Of a stretch of 64,000 nt of DNA, positions 7,397 to 15,691 are shown piece by piece. The DNA is from Oligoflexia bacterium. GTDB taxonomy: Bacteria; Bdellovibrionota; Bacteriovoracia; Bacteriovoracales; Bacteriovoracaceae. Location: contig JAAEST010000097.1 of assembly GCA_024229115.1 (NCBI GenBank), positions 62,001 to 126,000 of the forward strand, read 5' to 3'. The notes below the pieces were generated by a model. That model made no database searches, had not been told where the DNA came from, and saw only the letters and a list, made by a program, of their open reading frames with translations. The translations under genes were made by a program, and so were the position numbers. The stretch's first letter is position 1. Each line of letters opens with the position of its first letter.

Positions 7397-9361
7397 TTGC
7401 ACTTTAAAGCTTTCGCTTTATTTATGATTCTATTTGGCGTTGCAACACAAGCAGCGGTAGATAAAACTGCCAACTTCCAAACAAAACTAAAGAGCCCAAC
7501 GAAATTCGATATTACATTTGCTAAGAATCTCAGTGATCATTATAAAAATCTACGCTCTGGAAAAGTAAGCTTAAAAAGAATTGGTGCCCTCAAAAGAGAT
7601 GTTCACAAGACAATCTCATTTAAGTCTTATTCTCAATACTTAAATATCTATAATAAGAACTACACGAAAAATCCTACCAATTGCTTAAAGTTTAAGTCGC
7701 CTAAAAGCACAGACTCTATCATGCGGTCTGTTTATCAAAGAGCCTTTCGTTTATGCTTTAATAAATCGTTAAATAAGAGAAGTATTAGCTCAATCTCACT
7801 TACTCAACATAAAGATCTATCTGAAAGACTTGTTCAACAAAAAGAAAAGAGATTACTCTTAACTTATATTTACCTTCAGAGAGAAGATAATCAAAAACTC
7901 GAATTTATTGTTAACTCTATTTTAAAGCATGGTTTTATTCCAAACTCAAAAATGCTTCAGTATCTTCCAATCTCTACTAAGCTAACTCAATTTCTCCAAG
8001 TAAATAAGGCCTTCGATTACGGAAATCGCTATTTTAATAGAGAGCTTAAGGTTCTTATGGCAAATTTTAAAAACGCCTATTTTTCAGGAGATGAAGAACA
8101 AGCACAAGAGATTTTAAATGAGGCTCTCGACTTTTATAAAAACAATCGTGATTTCATTAGCAAGAATAAAGCGTGGACTCTATTCCTTACTAGTGGGAAG
8201 AAGTTCTTAAGAAATAAGAGTCATGAAGTGGCCCTAGACTTTTTTAAATTCAGTGAAAGCGTTGGTGATGACGAAGATAGACTAGAGTCTTTATTTCAAG
8301 CAGTTTTCACTTTTATACAAAAACAGGATTATGCTGGAGCTCTTCGTTTTATTGAAAAGAAATCTCTTATTGAAAATTACTCTACCCTAAGCTCTAAGCT
8401 TCGTTTTTGGATAGCATATACTCACGATAAAGCTAAAGAATGGACAACTGCAAAGCATCTCTATCAGAAAGTTATTTCTTTAAATCCTCTAAGTTTTTAT
8501 TCGATCCTTAGTCTCAAAAACTTAAGTGAGATAGCCCCAGAAATTAATATCGATATGTTATTTAAAGAAACTAATGTTATTAATACTGCTAGCTTCTTTT
8601 CGAAGTCAGAAAAAGAGTATATCCAATTCTTAAGTTGGATAGCTATCAAAGATTCAAACTTTACAGAAATGTCACTGACAAATATTGAAACAAAGCTCTT
8701 CAAAGAAAATAAAGACATTGAGTTTCGTCATAATGCTATCAAGTATCTTCTTTCTCATCTGAGCGATAAAAAAATGCATCTTTCTATTTTTAAGTTCACT
8801 TATAAGCATCTTATTTCTAAGAACCTTCTCTTTGATAAACAAGTCGTACAACTACTCTTTCCATTTGAATATTTTGGAAAAGTTTCTTACTTCAATAAGA
8901 ATATTGACCCTATCGTTCCACTAAGTCTCATTAGACAGGAATCTGCCTTTAATACCTATGCCCGTAGTCATGCTGGAGCGAGGGGCCTTATGCAACTTCT
9001 TCCGACAACAGCAAGAAGTATGAAAAGAAAGCTAAAGAGTCATTACCTATATAAGCCAAGTCTAAATATCAAGCTAGGGTCACAGTATCTAACAAACTTA
9101 ATTAAAAGAAATGAAGGGAATTTAATCTATGCTCTTGCTAGCTATAATGCAGGAGAAGGTAACGTACGTCGATGGAGAAACTCTTTCTTAAATAAGATGG
9201 ATCCTCTTTATACGATTGAATCAATTCCATTTAAAGAAACAAGAAATTATGTGAAGCTCATATATAGAAATATGTTCTTCTATCAACTTCTTAAAAATAA
9301 CAGAGAGTTTTTTAAGAAACCATTGAATGAATCTTTAGTTTTGGCACAGTTTAAACGTTAA
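7397..9361 (+). CDS. slt: Soluble lytic murein transglycosylase (Slt family)
   Basis: The 654-residue periplasmic enzyme cleaves the MurNAc-GlcNAc bond of peptidoglycan to form 1,6-anhydro ends. The start is TTG 7397, supported by a GGAGG ribosome binding site at 7388-7392 and by the signal peptide it creates (FALFMILFGVATQA). A long helical, TPR-like superhelix covers roughly residues 25-490. The catalytic SLT domain is C-terminal: LIRQESAFN with likely catalytic E515, then GLMQLLPTTAR and ASYNAGEGNVRRW. The layout matches E. coli Slt70. The last 11 bp overlap the convergent ychF gene. In a predator it could serve growth or prey entry; the sequence does not distinguish these. Confidence 0.9.
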   Translation: MHFKAFALFMILFGVATQAAVDKTANFQTKLKSPTKFDITFAKNLSDHYKNLRSGKVSLKRIGALKRDVHKTISFKSYSQYLNIYNKNYTKNPTNCLKFKSPKSTDSIMRSVYQRAFRLCFNKSLNKRSISSISLTQHKDLSERLVQQKEKRLLLTYIYLQREDNQKLEFIVNSILKHGFIPNSKMLQYLPISTKLTQFLQVNKAFDYGNRYFNRELKVLMANFKNAYFSGDEEQAQEILNEALDFYKNNRDFISKNKAWTLFLTSGKKFLRNKSHEVALDFFKFSESVGDDEDRLESLFQAVFTFIQKQDYAGALRFIEKKSLIENYSTLSSKLRFWIAYTHDKAKEWTTAKHLYQKVISLNPLSFYSILSLKNLSEIAPEINIDMLFKETNVINTASFFSKSEKEYIQFLSWIAIKDSNFTEMSLTNIETKLFKENKDIEFRHNAIKYLLSHLSDKKMHLSIFKFTYKHLISKNLLFDKQVVQLLFPFEYFGKVSYFNKNIDPIVPLSLIRQESAFNTYARSHAGARGLMQLLPTTARSMKRKLKSHYLYKPSLNIKLGSQYLTNLIKRNEGNLIYALASYNAGEGNVRRWRNSFLNKMDPLYTIESIPFKETRNYVKLIYRNMFFYQLLKNNREFFKKPLNESLVLAQFKR

Positions 9362-10460
9362 ATCTAAAGTGGATAATATCTCCATCTTTAACTACGTATT
9401 CCTTACCTTCAATTCTTAGTTTCCCAGCTTCTTTTACTTTTTGCTCAGTACCTAAACTAAATAGATCTTCACAGTGATAAATTTCGGCCTTAATAAAACC
9501 TCTTTCAAAATCAGTGTGAATGATTCCTGCGGCTTGAGGAGCTTTATAACCAGATTTAAAAGTCCAAGCACGAACTTCTTTTTCACCAGCTGTAAAATAT
9601 GTTTGAAGACCTAATAGATCATAAGCTTCTTTTGTTAGAATTTGTAATCCAGACTTTTCTAACCCTGCTGCTTCTAAGAACTCAGCCTTTTCTTCATCTG
9701 TTTCTAAAGCAGAAATTTCAGATTCAAGCTTTCCACAAATCTTAATAACTTTAGAACCATCGGCCTCAGCTATTTTTTTAACTTCTTTAACGTGTTCATT
9801 ATCTTCAGATAGACCATCTTCATCAACATTACATAAATAAAGAACAGGCTTAAGTGTAATAAAGTTAAATTCTTTGATTACATCAAGATCATCTTCAGAA
9901 AGTTCCATTGTTCTTGCAGCATTCCCGGCTTCAAGATGTTCCTTCATTTTTTCTAAAATTGGTAATTGTACTTTTGCTCTACCTGATACATCTTTGTTCT
10001 GACTTTTAAGGGCCTTCGGCAAATTACTTAGTCGTTTTTCTACAACCTCTAAATCAGCAAGAGCTAATTCAAAGTTAATAGTAGTAATGTCATCAGCTGG
10101 ATCTACTTTTCCATTTACGTGAACTACTTCTGTATCTTCAAAGCATCTTACAACATGAGCAATCGCGTTTACTTGTCTAATATGTCCAAGAAATTGATTT
10201 CCTAAACCTTCACCTTTACTAGCACCTTTTACAAGTCCTGCAATATCTACAAATTCAATAATTGTTGGAATAGTTTTTTGTGGAGTGATTCTCTTTGTGA
10301 TTTCATCAAGTCTATCATCTGAAACAGTAACAATTCCTACGTTAGGTTCAATTGTACAAAATGGATAATTTGCTGCTTCAGCTGGTGCTGATGTTAATGC
10401 TTGAAAGATCGTTGATTTTCCAACGTTTGGTAATCCTACAATTCCACAGTTAACTGCCAT
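9351..10460 (-). CDS. ychF: Redox-/ribosome-associated ATPase YchF (EngD/OLA1 family)
   Basis: A 369-residue universally conserved P-loop NTPase that prefers ATP and binds ribosomes. The G1 loop GLPNVGKST is at residues 9-17 and the G3 region is DIAGLVKGASKGEGLGNQFL (from about residue 71). In place of NKxD the G4 loop reads NVDE, the replacement that explains ATP preference in this family. The C-terminal TGS-like domain ends with KDGDIIHFRFNV. It is 10 bp downstream of pth in a prs-pth-ychF operon, and its 3' end overlaps slt by 11 bp. A TTTAAAGGAAAAGTT stretch before the start provides the ribosome binding site. Confidence 0.95.
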   Translation of the reverse strand: MAVNCGIVGLPNVGKSTIFQALTSAPAEAANYPFCTIEPNVGIVTVSDDRLDEITKRITPQKTIPTIIEFVDIAGLVKGASKGEGLGNQFLGHIRQVNAIAHVVRCFEDTEVVHVNGKVDPADDITTINFELALADLEVVEKRLSNLPKALKSQNKDVSGRAKVQLPILEKMKEHLEAGNAARTMELSEDDLDVIKEFNFITLKPVLYLCNVDEDGLSEDNEHVKEVKKIAEADGSKVIKICGKLESEISALETDEEKAEFLEAAGLEKSGLQILTKEAYDLLGLQTYFTAGEKEVRAWTFKSGYKAPQAAGIIHTDFERGFIKAEIYHCEDLFSLGTEQKVKEAGKLRIEGKEYVVKDGDIIHFRFNV

Positions 10461-10470
10461 AACTTTTCCT

Positions 10471-11040
10471 TTAAACTAATTTCTTTTTGCTATATCTATT
10501 TGCGGCTTTATCAAAGCCATTCTTAAAGCACGACTCAATAGCAGTCGCGGCTTTCTCCATATATGTTTCAAAAACAGCTGCTTCATCAGTACCATAGCTA
10601 GACAGCACATAGCTACTAACATTTCCATGACTCGGTCGTCCAATACCAAGCCTTAGTCTCTTGAAATTATTAGTTCCAAGCATTTGGTTAATTGATTTAA
10701 GACCGTTGTGACCGGCCAATCCACCACCTGTTTTAAAGGCAATTGTTCCATAATCAAGATCAAGCTCATCATGAACAACTAAAATTTCTTCAGGCTTAAT
10801 CTTAAAGAAAGCAGCACAAGGCTGAACCGATTCTCCACTAAGATTCATATAAGTTTGAGGTTTTAGAAAGACAACTTTTTCACCTTCAATTGAAAAGTCA
10901 GACATAAGACCTTTATACTTTTCTTTCCAATAGAGACGATCTTGAAAGCTAAGCTTATCAAATAATTGCCAGGCAATATTATGACGAGTTCTCTCGTATT
11001 CGCTTCCTGGATTTCCTAGACCAACAACTAACTTAATCAT
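10471..11040 (-). CDS. pth: Peptidyl-tRNA hydrolase
   Basis: It releases peptides from tRNAs dropped by stalled ribosomes. The 189-residue length fits. The start MIKLVVGLGNPGSEYERTRH contains catalytic H20, and the FLKPQTYMNLSGESV and VVHDELDLDYG motifs (the latter with the conserved Asp) follow. GGGLAGHNGLKS and the RLRLGIGRP segment complete the family pattern. It lies one base after prs and 10 bp before ychF, so it is co-transcribed with both. Confidence 0.96.
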   Translation of the reverse strand: MIKLVVGLGNPGSEYERTRHNIAWQLFDKLSFQDRLYWKEKYKGLMSDFSIEGEKVVFLKPQTYMNLSGESVQPCAAFFKIKPEEILVVHDELDLDYGTIAFKTGGGLAGHNGLKSINQMLGTNNFKRLRLGIGRPSHGNVSSYVLSSYGTDEAAVFETYMEKAATAIESCFKNGFDKAANRYSKKKLV

Positions 11041-11041
11041 C

Positions 11042-11986
11042 TTAGATAAATAGTGAACTTACAGAATCATTATTAAATGTTCTATGAATTGCTTTTGATA
11101 AGATATCTGCAACTGTAAGAACTTTAATCTTATCTACTTCTCTTCCTTCCTCACAAAGTGGAATTGTATCAGTCACAATTACTTGGTCTAGAAAGTCCGC
11201 TTCTTTAATTCTATCAATTGCAGGTTTTGAGAAAATTGGGTGTGTGGCACAAGCAACAACCTTAGTTGCACCATTATCTTTTAAAGCCTTACAAGCTTCA
11301 ATAAGTGTTCCCGCTGTATCAATCATATCGTCGATAATAATACATTCCTTACCTTCAACACTACCAACGATATTCATTGCCTTAGCCACGTTCTTTCCAG
11401 TACGTCTCTTATCAATCATGGCAATATCTGTTTTTAATTTTTTGGCATAATGGCGAACTCTTTCAACACCACCAGCATCTGGTGATACAAAGATTGTGTT
11501 CTCATTAGCCACTTCATTCTTTAAGTAATTTACAAGAACTGGTGAGGCGTAAATATTATCAAATGGAATATTAAAGAACCCTTGAATCTGACCAGCATGG
11601 AGGTCCATCGTGATTACTCTTGTCGCTCCTGCTACTGTGATAAGATCAGCCACAAGCTTTGAAGAAATTGGAGTCCTCGGACTAACTTTTCTGTCTTGTC
11701 TTGCATAACCATAGTGAGGAATAACCGCCGTGATCGAATTGGCCGAAGCTCTTTTCAAAGCATCGATCATAATCAAAAGTTCCATTAAATTATCATTTAC
11801 TGGATTACTTGTTGATTGCATCACAAAGACATCAGCACCTCTGACATTTTTTTCTATTTCACAAAAGATCTCTCCATTTGCGAAACGTACAAGTTGAGGA
11901 TTAACCAGACCAACGTCTAAGTACTCGGAAATCTTGTTTGCTAAACTAGGATTAGAGGTTCCTGAAACCAGAACGATACGCTTCAT
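11042..11986 (-). CDS. prs: Ribose-phosphate pyrophosphokinase
   Basis: It makes PRPP from ribose-5-phosphate and ATP for nucleotide, histidine and tryptophan synthesis. The 314-residue protein has the family's FANGEIFCEIEKNVRG segment near residue 37, the DLHAGQIQGFF region, the flexible-loop area PDAGGVERVRHYAK, and the PRPP-binding motif IIDDMIDTAGTL. RBS AAGG lies about 8 bases before ATG 11986. It is the first protein gene of the prs-pth-ychF operon; tRNA-Gln lies 28 bp upstream on the same strand and could be on the same transcript. Confidence 0.96.
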   Translation of the reverse strand: MKRIVLVSGTSNPSLANKISEYLDVGLVNPQLVRFANGEIFCEIEKNVRGADVFVMQSTSNPVNDNLMELLIMIDALKRASANSITAVIPHYGYARQDRKVSPRTPISSKLVADLITVAGATRVITMDLHAGQIQGFFNIPFDNIYASPVLVNYLKNEVANENTIFVSPDAGGVERVRHYAKKLKTDIAMIDKRRTGKNVAKAMNIVGSVEGKECIIIDDMIDTAGTLIEACKALKDNGATKVVACATHPIFSKPAIDRIKEADFLDQVIVTDTIPLCEEGREVDKIKVLTVADILSKAIHRTFNNDSVSSLFI

Positions 11987-12014
11987 AAATATAACCTTGT
12001 TAAAAAAGAGAGAT

Positions 12015-12089
12015 GGCTGGGGTGGAAGGACTCGAACCTTCGAATGGCAGAATCAAAATCTGCTGACTTAGCCACTTGTCGACACCCCA
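12015..12089 (-). tRNA. tRNA-Gln (anticodon TTG), CCA encoded
   Basis: Read on the minus strand, the acceptor stem TGGGGTG pairs with CACCCCA, including the weak T1-A72 pair typical of glutamine tRNAs, followed by G73 and an encoded CCA. The D arm is GAC-loop-GTC, the anticodon stem GCAGA/TCTGC encloses loop TTTTGAT (anticodon TTG), and the T arm is GAAGG-TTCGAGT-CCTTC. All four arms fold. It is the only tRNA I see in the window. Confidence 0.95.
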
Positions 12090-12146
12090 TTAAATGATAA
12101 GTTGGCAAAAATATACATAGTTAAGGCTGAAAAATCAAGACTACTT

Positions 12147-14054
12147 TTACTCTTGTGGCGAAGCGTTGGCCATCGTCTGACAGGCCAGAGAGGAAAACCT
12201 CTTTCCTCTATCCTTATAGAAATTATTGAAGATCTCAAATGATGTGGAACCTCCATATAATTTCAAGTCTTTAATATCTCTTTGGCCTTCGTGACCAGTC
12301 CAGATAATCGTGACATCACTCCCATCAAAGGCCACAAACCAGTTATCAAGGCCGTTGTTCGATGTCCCTGTCTTCCCAAAAAACTCTAAGTTTCTAAGTT
12401 TTTTATTTACTCTATAGCGAATGGTTGTTGTCGTAGGATCTATTAAAGTCTTCAAGACTTCTCCGCCTTCTTCATAACATTCACTCACTAAAAATCGAGA
12501 GTAAACTTCTCCCAACTCATGAAGACTCAACTCTACGGCTCCAAGAAGCTGACTTGGATATTCTTTAAGAGGAGTTTTTATTTCAGGAATAAATTTTTGA
12601 AGCTCTTCTTCAATTTTATCGAAGCCTATTTCTTGAGAAATTCTGATTATTGGCCTATTCATGGACACCATTAGCGCTTCCCTCAAAGTTACTTCTTTAT
12701 CAGCATTTTTCTTTGACTCTTTTGGCTTCCAAACACCTGAGATGAGTTTCAAGGTAATAGGTTTTGTATCTGTTGAATCGTCTAAACTTTTTCCTAAACT
12801 CGTAAAAATTTTATAAAGAATTGGCTTAATAGTTGAACCAATTTGATGTTTTTCTTTATATAGGGCCTTGTCTAAACTCTTTTCATACTTTGAATAATAC
12901 TCATATCTTTCTAAAGGTTTTTCTAGATTAAACTTTAGAACCTTAATGGCTAGGTCAGCTTTTTCATTTCCTTCTTTTATTCTGACAAGAACTTCTTCTG
13001 ATTTTTTTGTCAGCACAAATTTTTCAAAATCATTTAAATTTTTATTTAAATTAATGGAAGCAAACCAAATGCTTTTAAGCTCTTTTTGATTTGATCTTAA
13101 CTTTAGTTGAGTAAGCCAACTTTCCCAATCTTTCTCAGTCCACTGATAGAAGGAATCTTTAGGAAATAAGTTTAATTCAATCAACTTATTGTATACGACC
13201 TTCGTTCTCTTCTTTAATCTCTCACTATACTTAAATGGAGAATAGTAATAAGGCCCCTTTAGCATCCCTATTAGTATCGCTGCCTCATAGGGAGATATTA
13301 CTGAGACTGGTTTGTTAAAATAAAATAAAGAAGCAGCATAGATTCCTTTTATTCGAATTCCCTGCATGCTTCCCCAAAATACTTCATTAAAGTAAGCTTC
13401 TAAAATATTTTCTTTCTCGTATGTACTTTCAACGTAGTAACTAAGAATAAACTCTTTTATCTTTCTGCTGATCTTTTTTTCGTTGGTATAAAAAAGGTTT
13501 TTTATGAGTTGTTGAGTTAAAGTACTTCCCCCCTGTTCAAATCTCATAACTCGAATGTCATGAACAAGGGCTCTAGCTAAAGAAATATAATCAACGCCTT
13601 TATGATCAAGAAACCTTTTATCTTCGATACCTATTAAACCTTTCCAGAGATAACCAGGTATATTCTCAAATGAAAGACGATGTTGATAACAATAAACACG
13701 AGAACAGTGATTCTTAGAAATGCTTTTAATGTTTAGATCTTTTAAAAAAAGAATATTTCCTTCTTCTTCAATCAGGGTTTCTTCATTAATTAGTTTTTTT
13801 AAATATCTTTGTGGTTCCTGTAAGGGCTCAGAAAATGAAAAATATGTTTCCAGTTCTTCTTTATTCGCAATCGCCCCTTCTTCTAGGACAAACTCTTGAG
13901 ATTCTTTATTACCGTCTTTGGGTATAACAGAATGAAGCTCCGCTAAAGGTGCTGTTTGTATTACATAAATCACGTAGCCAACGACAACAAATAGTAGAAA
14001 AACTACTAACAACGCAACATGATAAATATATTTTTTAACGCTATGCCATCTCAC
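12147..14054 (-). CDS. Class A penicillin-binding protein (bifunctional transglycosylase/transpeptidase)
   Basis: 635 residues with one N-terminal membrane anchor (about residues 11-32). The glycosyltransferase family 51 domain shows IEDKRFLDHKGVD (from about 150) and GGSTLTQQLIKN. The transpeptidase domain carries the active-site STIK (in GSTIKPILYK), SMN and KTGTS motifs, so both activities should be intact. It polymerises lipid II and cross-links peptidoglycan in the periplasm. The best start is GTG 14054 with only a weak ribosome binding site. It is slightly shorter than E. coli PBP1a/1b. It is divergently transcribed from the porin-like gene at 14146. Confidence 0.92.
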   Translation of the reverse strand: MRWHSVKKYIYHVALLVVFLLFVVVGYVIYVIQTAPLAELHSVIPKDGNKESQEFVLEEGAIANKEELETYFSFSEPLQEPQRYLKKLINEETLIEEEGNILFLKDLNIKSISKNHCSRVYCYQHRLSFENIPGYLWKGLIGIEDKRFLDHKGVDYISLARALVHDIRVMRFEQGGSTLTQQLIKNLFYTNEKKISRKIKEFILSYYVESTYEKENILEAYFNEVFWGSMQGIRIKGIYAASLFYFNKPVSVISPYEAAILIGMLKGPYYYSPFKYSERLKKRTKVVYNKLIELNLFPKDSFYQWTEKDWESWLTQLKLRSNQKELKSIWFASINLNKNLNDFEKFVLTKKSEEVLVRIKEGNEKADLAIKVLKFNLEKPLERYEYYSKYEKSLDKALYKEKHQIGSTIKPILYKIFTSLGKSLDDSTDTKPITLKLISGVWKPKESKKNADKEVTLREALMVSMNRPIIRISQEIGFDKIEEELQKFIPEIKTPLKEYPSQLLGAVELSLHELGEVYSRFLVSECYEEGGEVLKTLIDPTTTTIRYRVNKKLRNLEFFGKTGTSNNGLDNWFVAFDGSDVTIIWTGHEGQRDIKDLKLYGGSTSFEIFNNFYKDRGKRFSSLACQTMANASPQE

Positions 14055-14075
14055 TCTTGATTAACTCACTCAACT

Positions 14076-14104
14076 TTGACTAAGGAATTTCCATAACCTA
14101 ATAT
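14076..14104 (+). promoter_or_regulatory. Sigma-70-type promoter of the porin-like gene
   Basis: TTGACT (14076-14081) and TAATAT (14099-14104) are separated by exactly 17 bp and lie 41 bp upstream of the start codon, followed by the ribosome binding site TTAGGAGA. This is the clearest housekeeping-type promoter in the window and suggests high expression. Confidence 0.75.
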
Positions 14105-14145
14105 TAACAGGATTTTAATCATTTTTCCCACCTTAGGAGATATAA

Positions 14146-15609
14146 ATGAGAAAGCTTTTAGCAACCTCAATGGCACTCATTTCAGCCAGTGCTTTTTCCC
14201 TTCCAATTGATTGGCATGGAACACTCGGTTTTGATACGACTTCGATTAGTAAATTTAGAAGAATTACAAGCACAGTAGATAACTCAAACTCTGGTAACGC
14301 TGGAAACAGAGGAACTCAGGAAGTTCCACTAGGTAACGGTAGTAAAGCAAACGCTAGCTGGCAAAGTTATGTGTTTAGACTTGAACCAAACCTTCTTGTT
14401 AATGACAGTGCAACAATTAAGGCCGAATTAACTAGTGGTTACGCTCGCGGCGGAACACTTGGTGATAGTTCGACTCAATCTCAAGAAGCTGGATTTGGAA
14501 ATGCTCTTTATGGTTACAACACTACTTCTGGCGATGATCTTCAAATCAATAAGCTTTTCATGGAATTATATTCTGATACAGCTACATACGTAATTGGTAG
14601 ACACTCTTACCACTACGGACTTGGAGCAATCTATCATGCAGGTGAAGACACTTGGGATAGACTTCCATATATCAGAGATGGTGTAACTTTAAAGGTTAAA
14701 CTTGGAAACTTTAATATTCAGCCTTACTGGGCAAGAATTGGAAGTGGCAATACATTAACGAAAGCTACAAGAATTAAAGAAGTTGGTGTTTCTTTAGTTT
14801 ATGACAATGTTGAAAAAGATATGGCGTTTGGTATCCACTATGCCAAGAAAAAGAATGCTCCTTTTAACTCTGAAATGATTGCCGATGTTGATGCTAATCT
14901 TCCGACGACTACAGGTTCATTAGGAAAGACTGATGTTAAGATTACAGATATCTTCTTTAAAAAGAAGTTTGGTGACTTTAGTTTTGGTGTTGAAGTGCCA
15001 ATCTTTTCTGGAGACATTGGATCAGTAACTTCGACTGAAACAAAATACAACGCAAAAGCTGTTCTATTTGAATCCGATTTCAAAGCTGGTGATAACTGGT
15101 CTTTTGGTGTTGATGCTGGAAAGGTTGACGGTGAAGATGGAACTGCTGCGAGCTTCAAGGCAATGTACTTAAACCCTAACTATCAGATTGCTAATTTACT
15201 CTTTAGATATAACTTAAGAGCAATTTCAACGACTCCGGGTACTCGTAATGTTTATGACAGCTACATTACAAATGCTCTCTACGCAAAAGCTCACTTAAAT
15301 TATCAAACTGAAAAATGGAGCTGGACTGGTGCTTTTATCTGGGCAAGAGCTGAAGAAACAGCAACAGCTGGAACAACTTCATTTAATCACACAACGAATA
15401 AGACATTTGTAGCAACTCAAAATCAAGCAGATGACCTTGGAATGGAACTTGATTTAGATTTTAATTATCAATGGAATAAAGAAATTAAGATCGGTGGATC
15501 TTTTGGTTACTTATTCACTGGGGATTACTTTGGCTTTACAAATACTGCGACTCCTAATGCAGTTGAGAATAGCTATATGATGGCCCTTAAAACTTCTATT
15601 GATTTCTAA
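14146..15609 (+). CDS. Porin-like outer-membrane beta-barrel protein
   Basis: 487 residues. The signal peptide is residues 1-18 (RKLLATSMALISASAFS). The mature protein alternates polar and aromatic residues in strand-length stretches (for example FRLEPNLLVN, WSFGVDAGK, WSWTGAFIWARAE) and ends in Phe (MMALKTSIDF), the usual barrel-assembly signal. Strong AGGAG ribosome binding site and a consensus promoter suggest an abundant protein. I cannot assign a substrate; it does not obviously match a named porin family. A bidirectional terminator separates it from the convergent gene. Confidence 0.8.
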   Translation: MRKLLATSMALISASAFSLPIDWHGTLGFDTTSISKFRRITSTVDNSNSGNAGNRGTQEVPLGNGSKANASWQSYVFRLEPNLLVNDSATIKAELTSGYARGGTLGDSSTQSQEAGFGNALYGYNTTSGDDLQINKLFMELYSDTATYVIGRHSYHYGLGAIYHAGEDTWDRLPYIRDGVTLKVKLGNFNIQPYWARIGSGNTLTKATRIKEVGVSLVYDNVEKDMAFGIHYAKKKNAPFNSEMIADVDANLPTTTGSLGKTDVKITDIFFKKKFGDFSFGVEVPIFSGDIGSVTSTETKYNAKAVLFESDFKAGDNWSFGVDAGKVDGEDGTAASFKAMYLNPNYQIANLLFRYNLRAISTTPGTRNVYDSYITNALYAKAHLNYQTEKWSWTGAFIWARAEETATAGTTSFNHTTNKTFVATQNQADDLGMELDLDFNYQWNKEIKIGGSFGYLFTGDYFGFTNTATPNAVENSYMMALKTSIDF

Positions 15610-15640
15610 TTACCAAAAATTAATTTCAATTATTGCACAT

Positions 15641-15671
15641 AAAAAAGGGGCTCATGTTTAGCCCCTTCTTA
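15641..15671. terminator. Bidirectional intrinsic terminator
   Basis: AAGGGGCT (15645-15652) pairs with AGCCCCTT (15660-15667) over a 7-base loop. The stem is preceded by a run of A and followed by a T-rich stretch, so it can serve both the porin-like gene and the convergent gene at 15692. Confidence 0.85.
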
Positions 15672-15691
15672 TTTCTTCAATATATTTTTTA

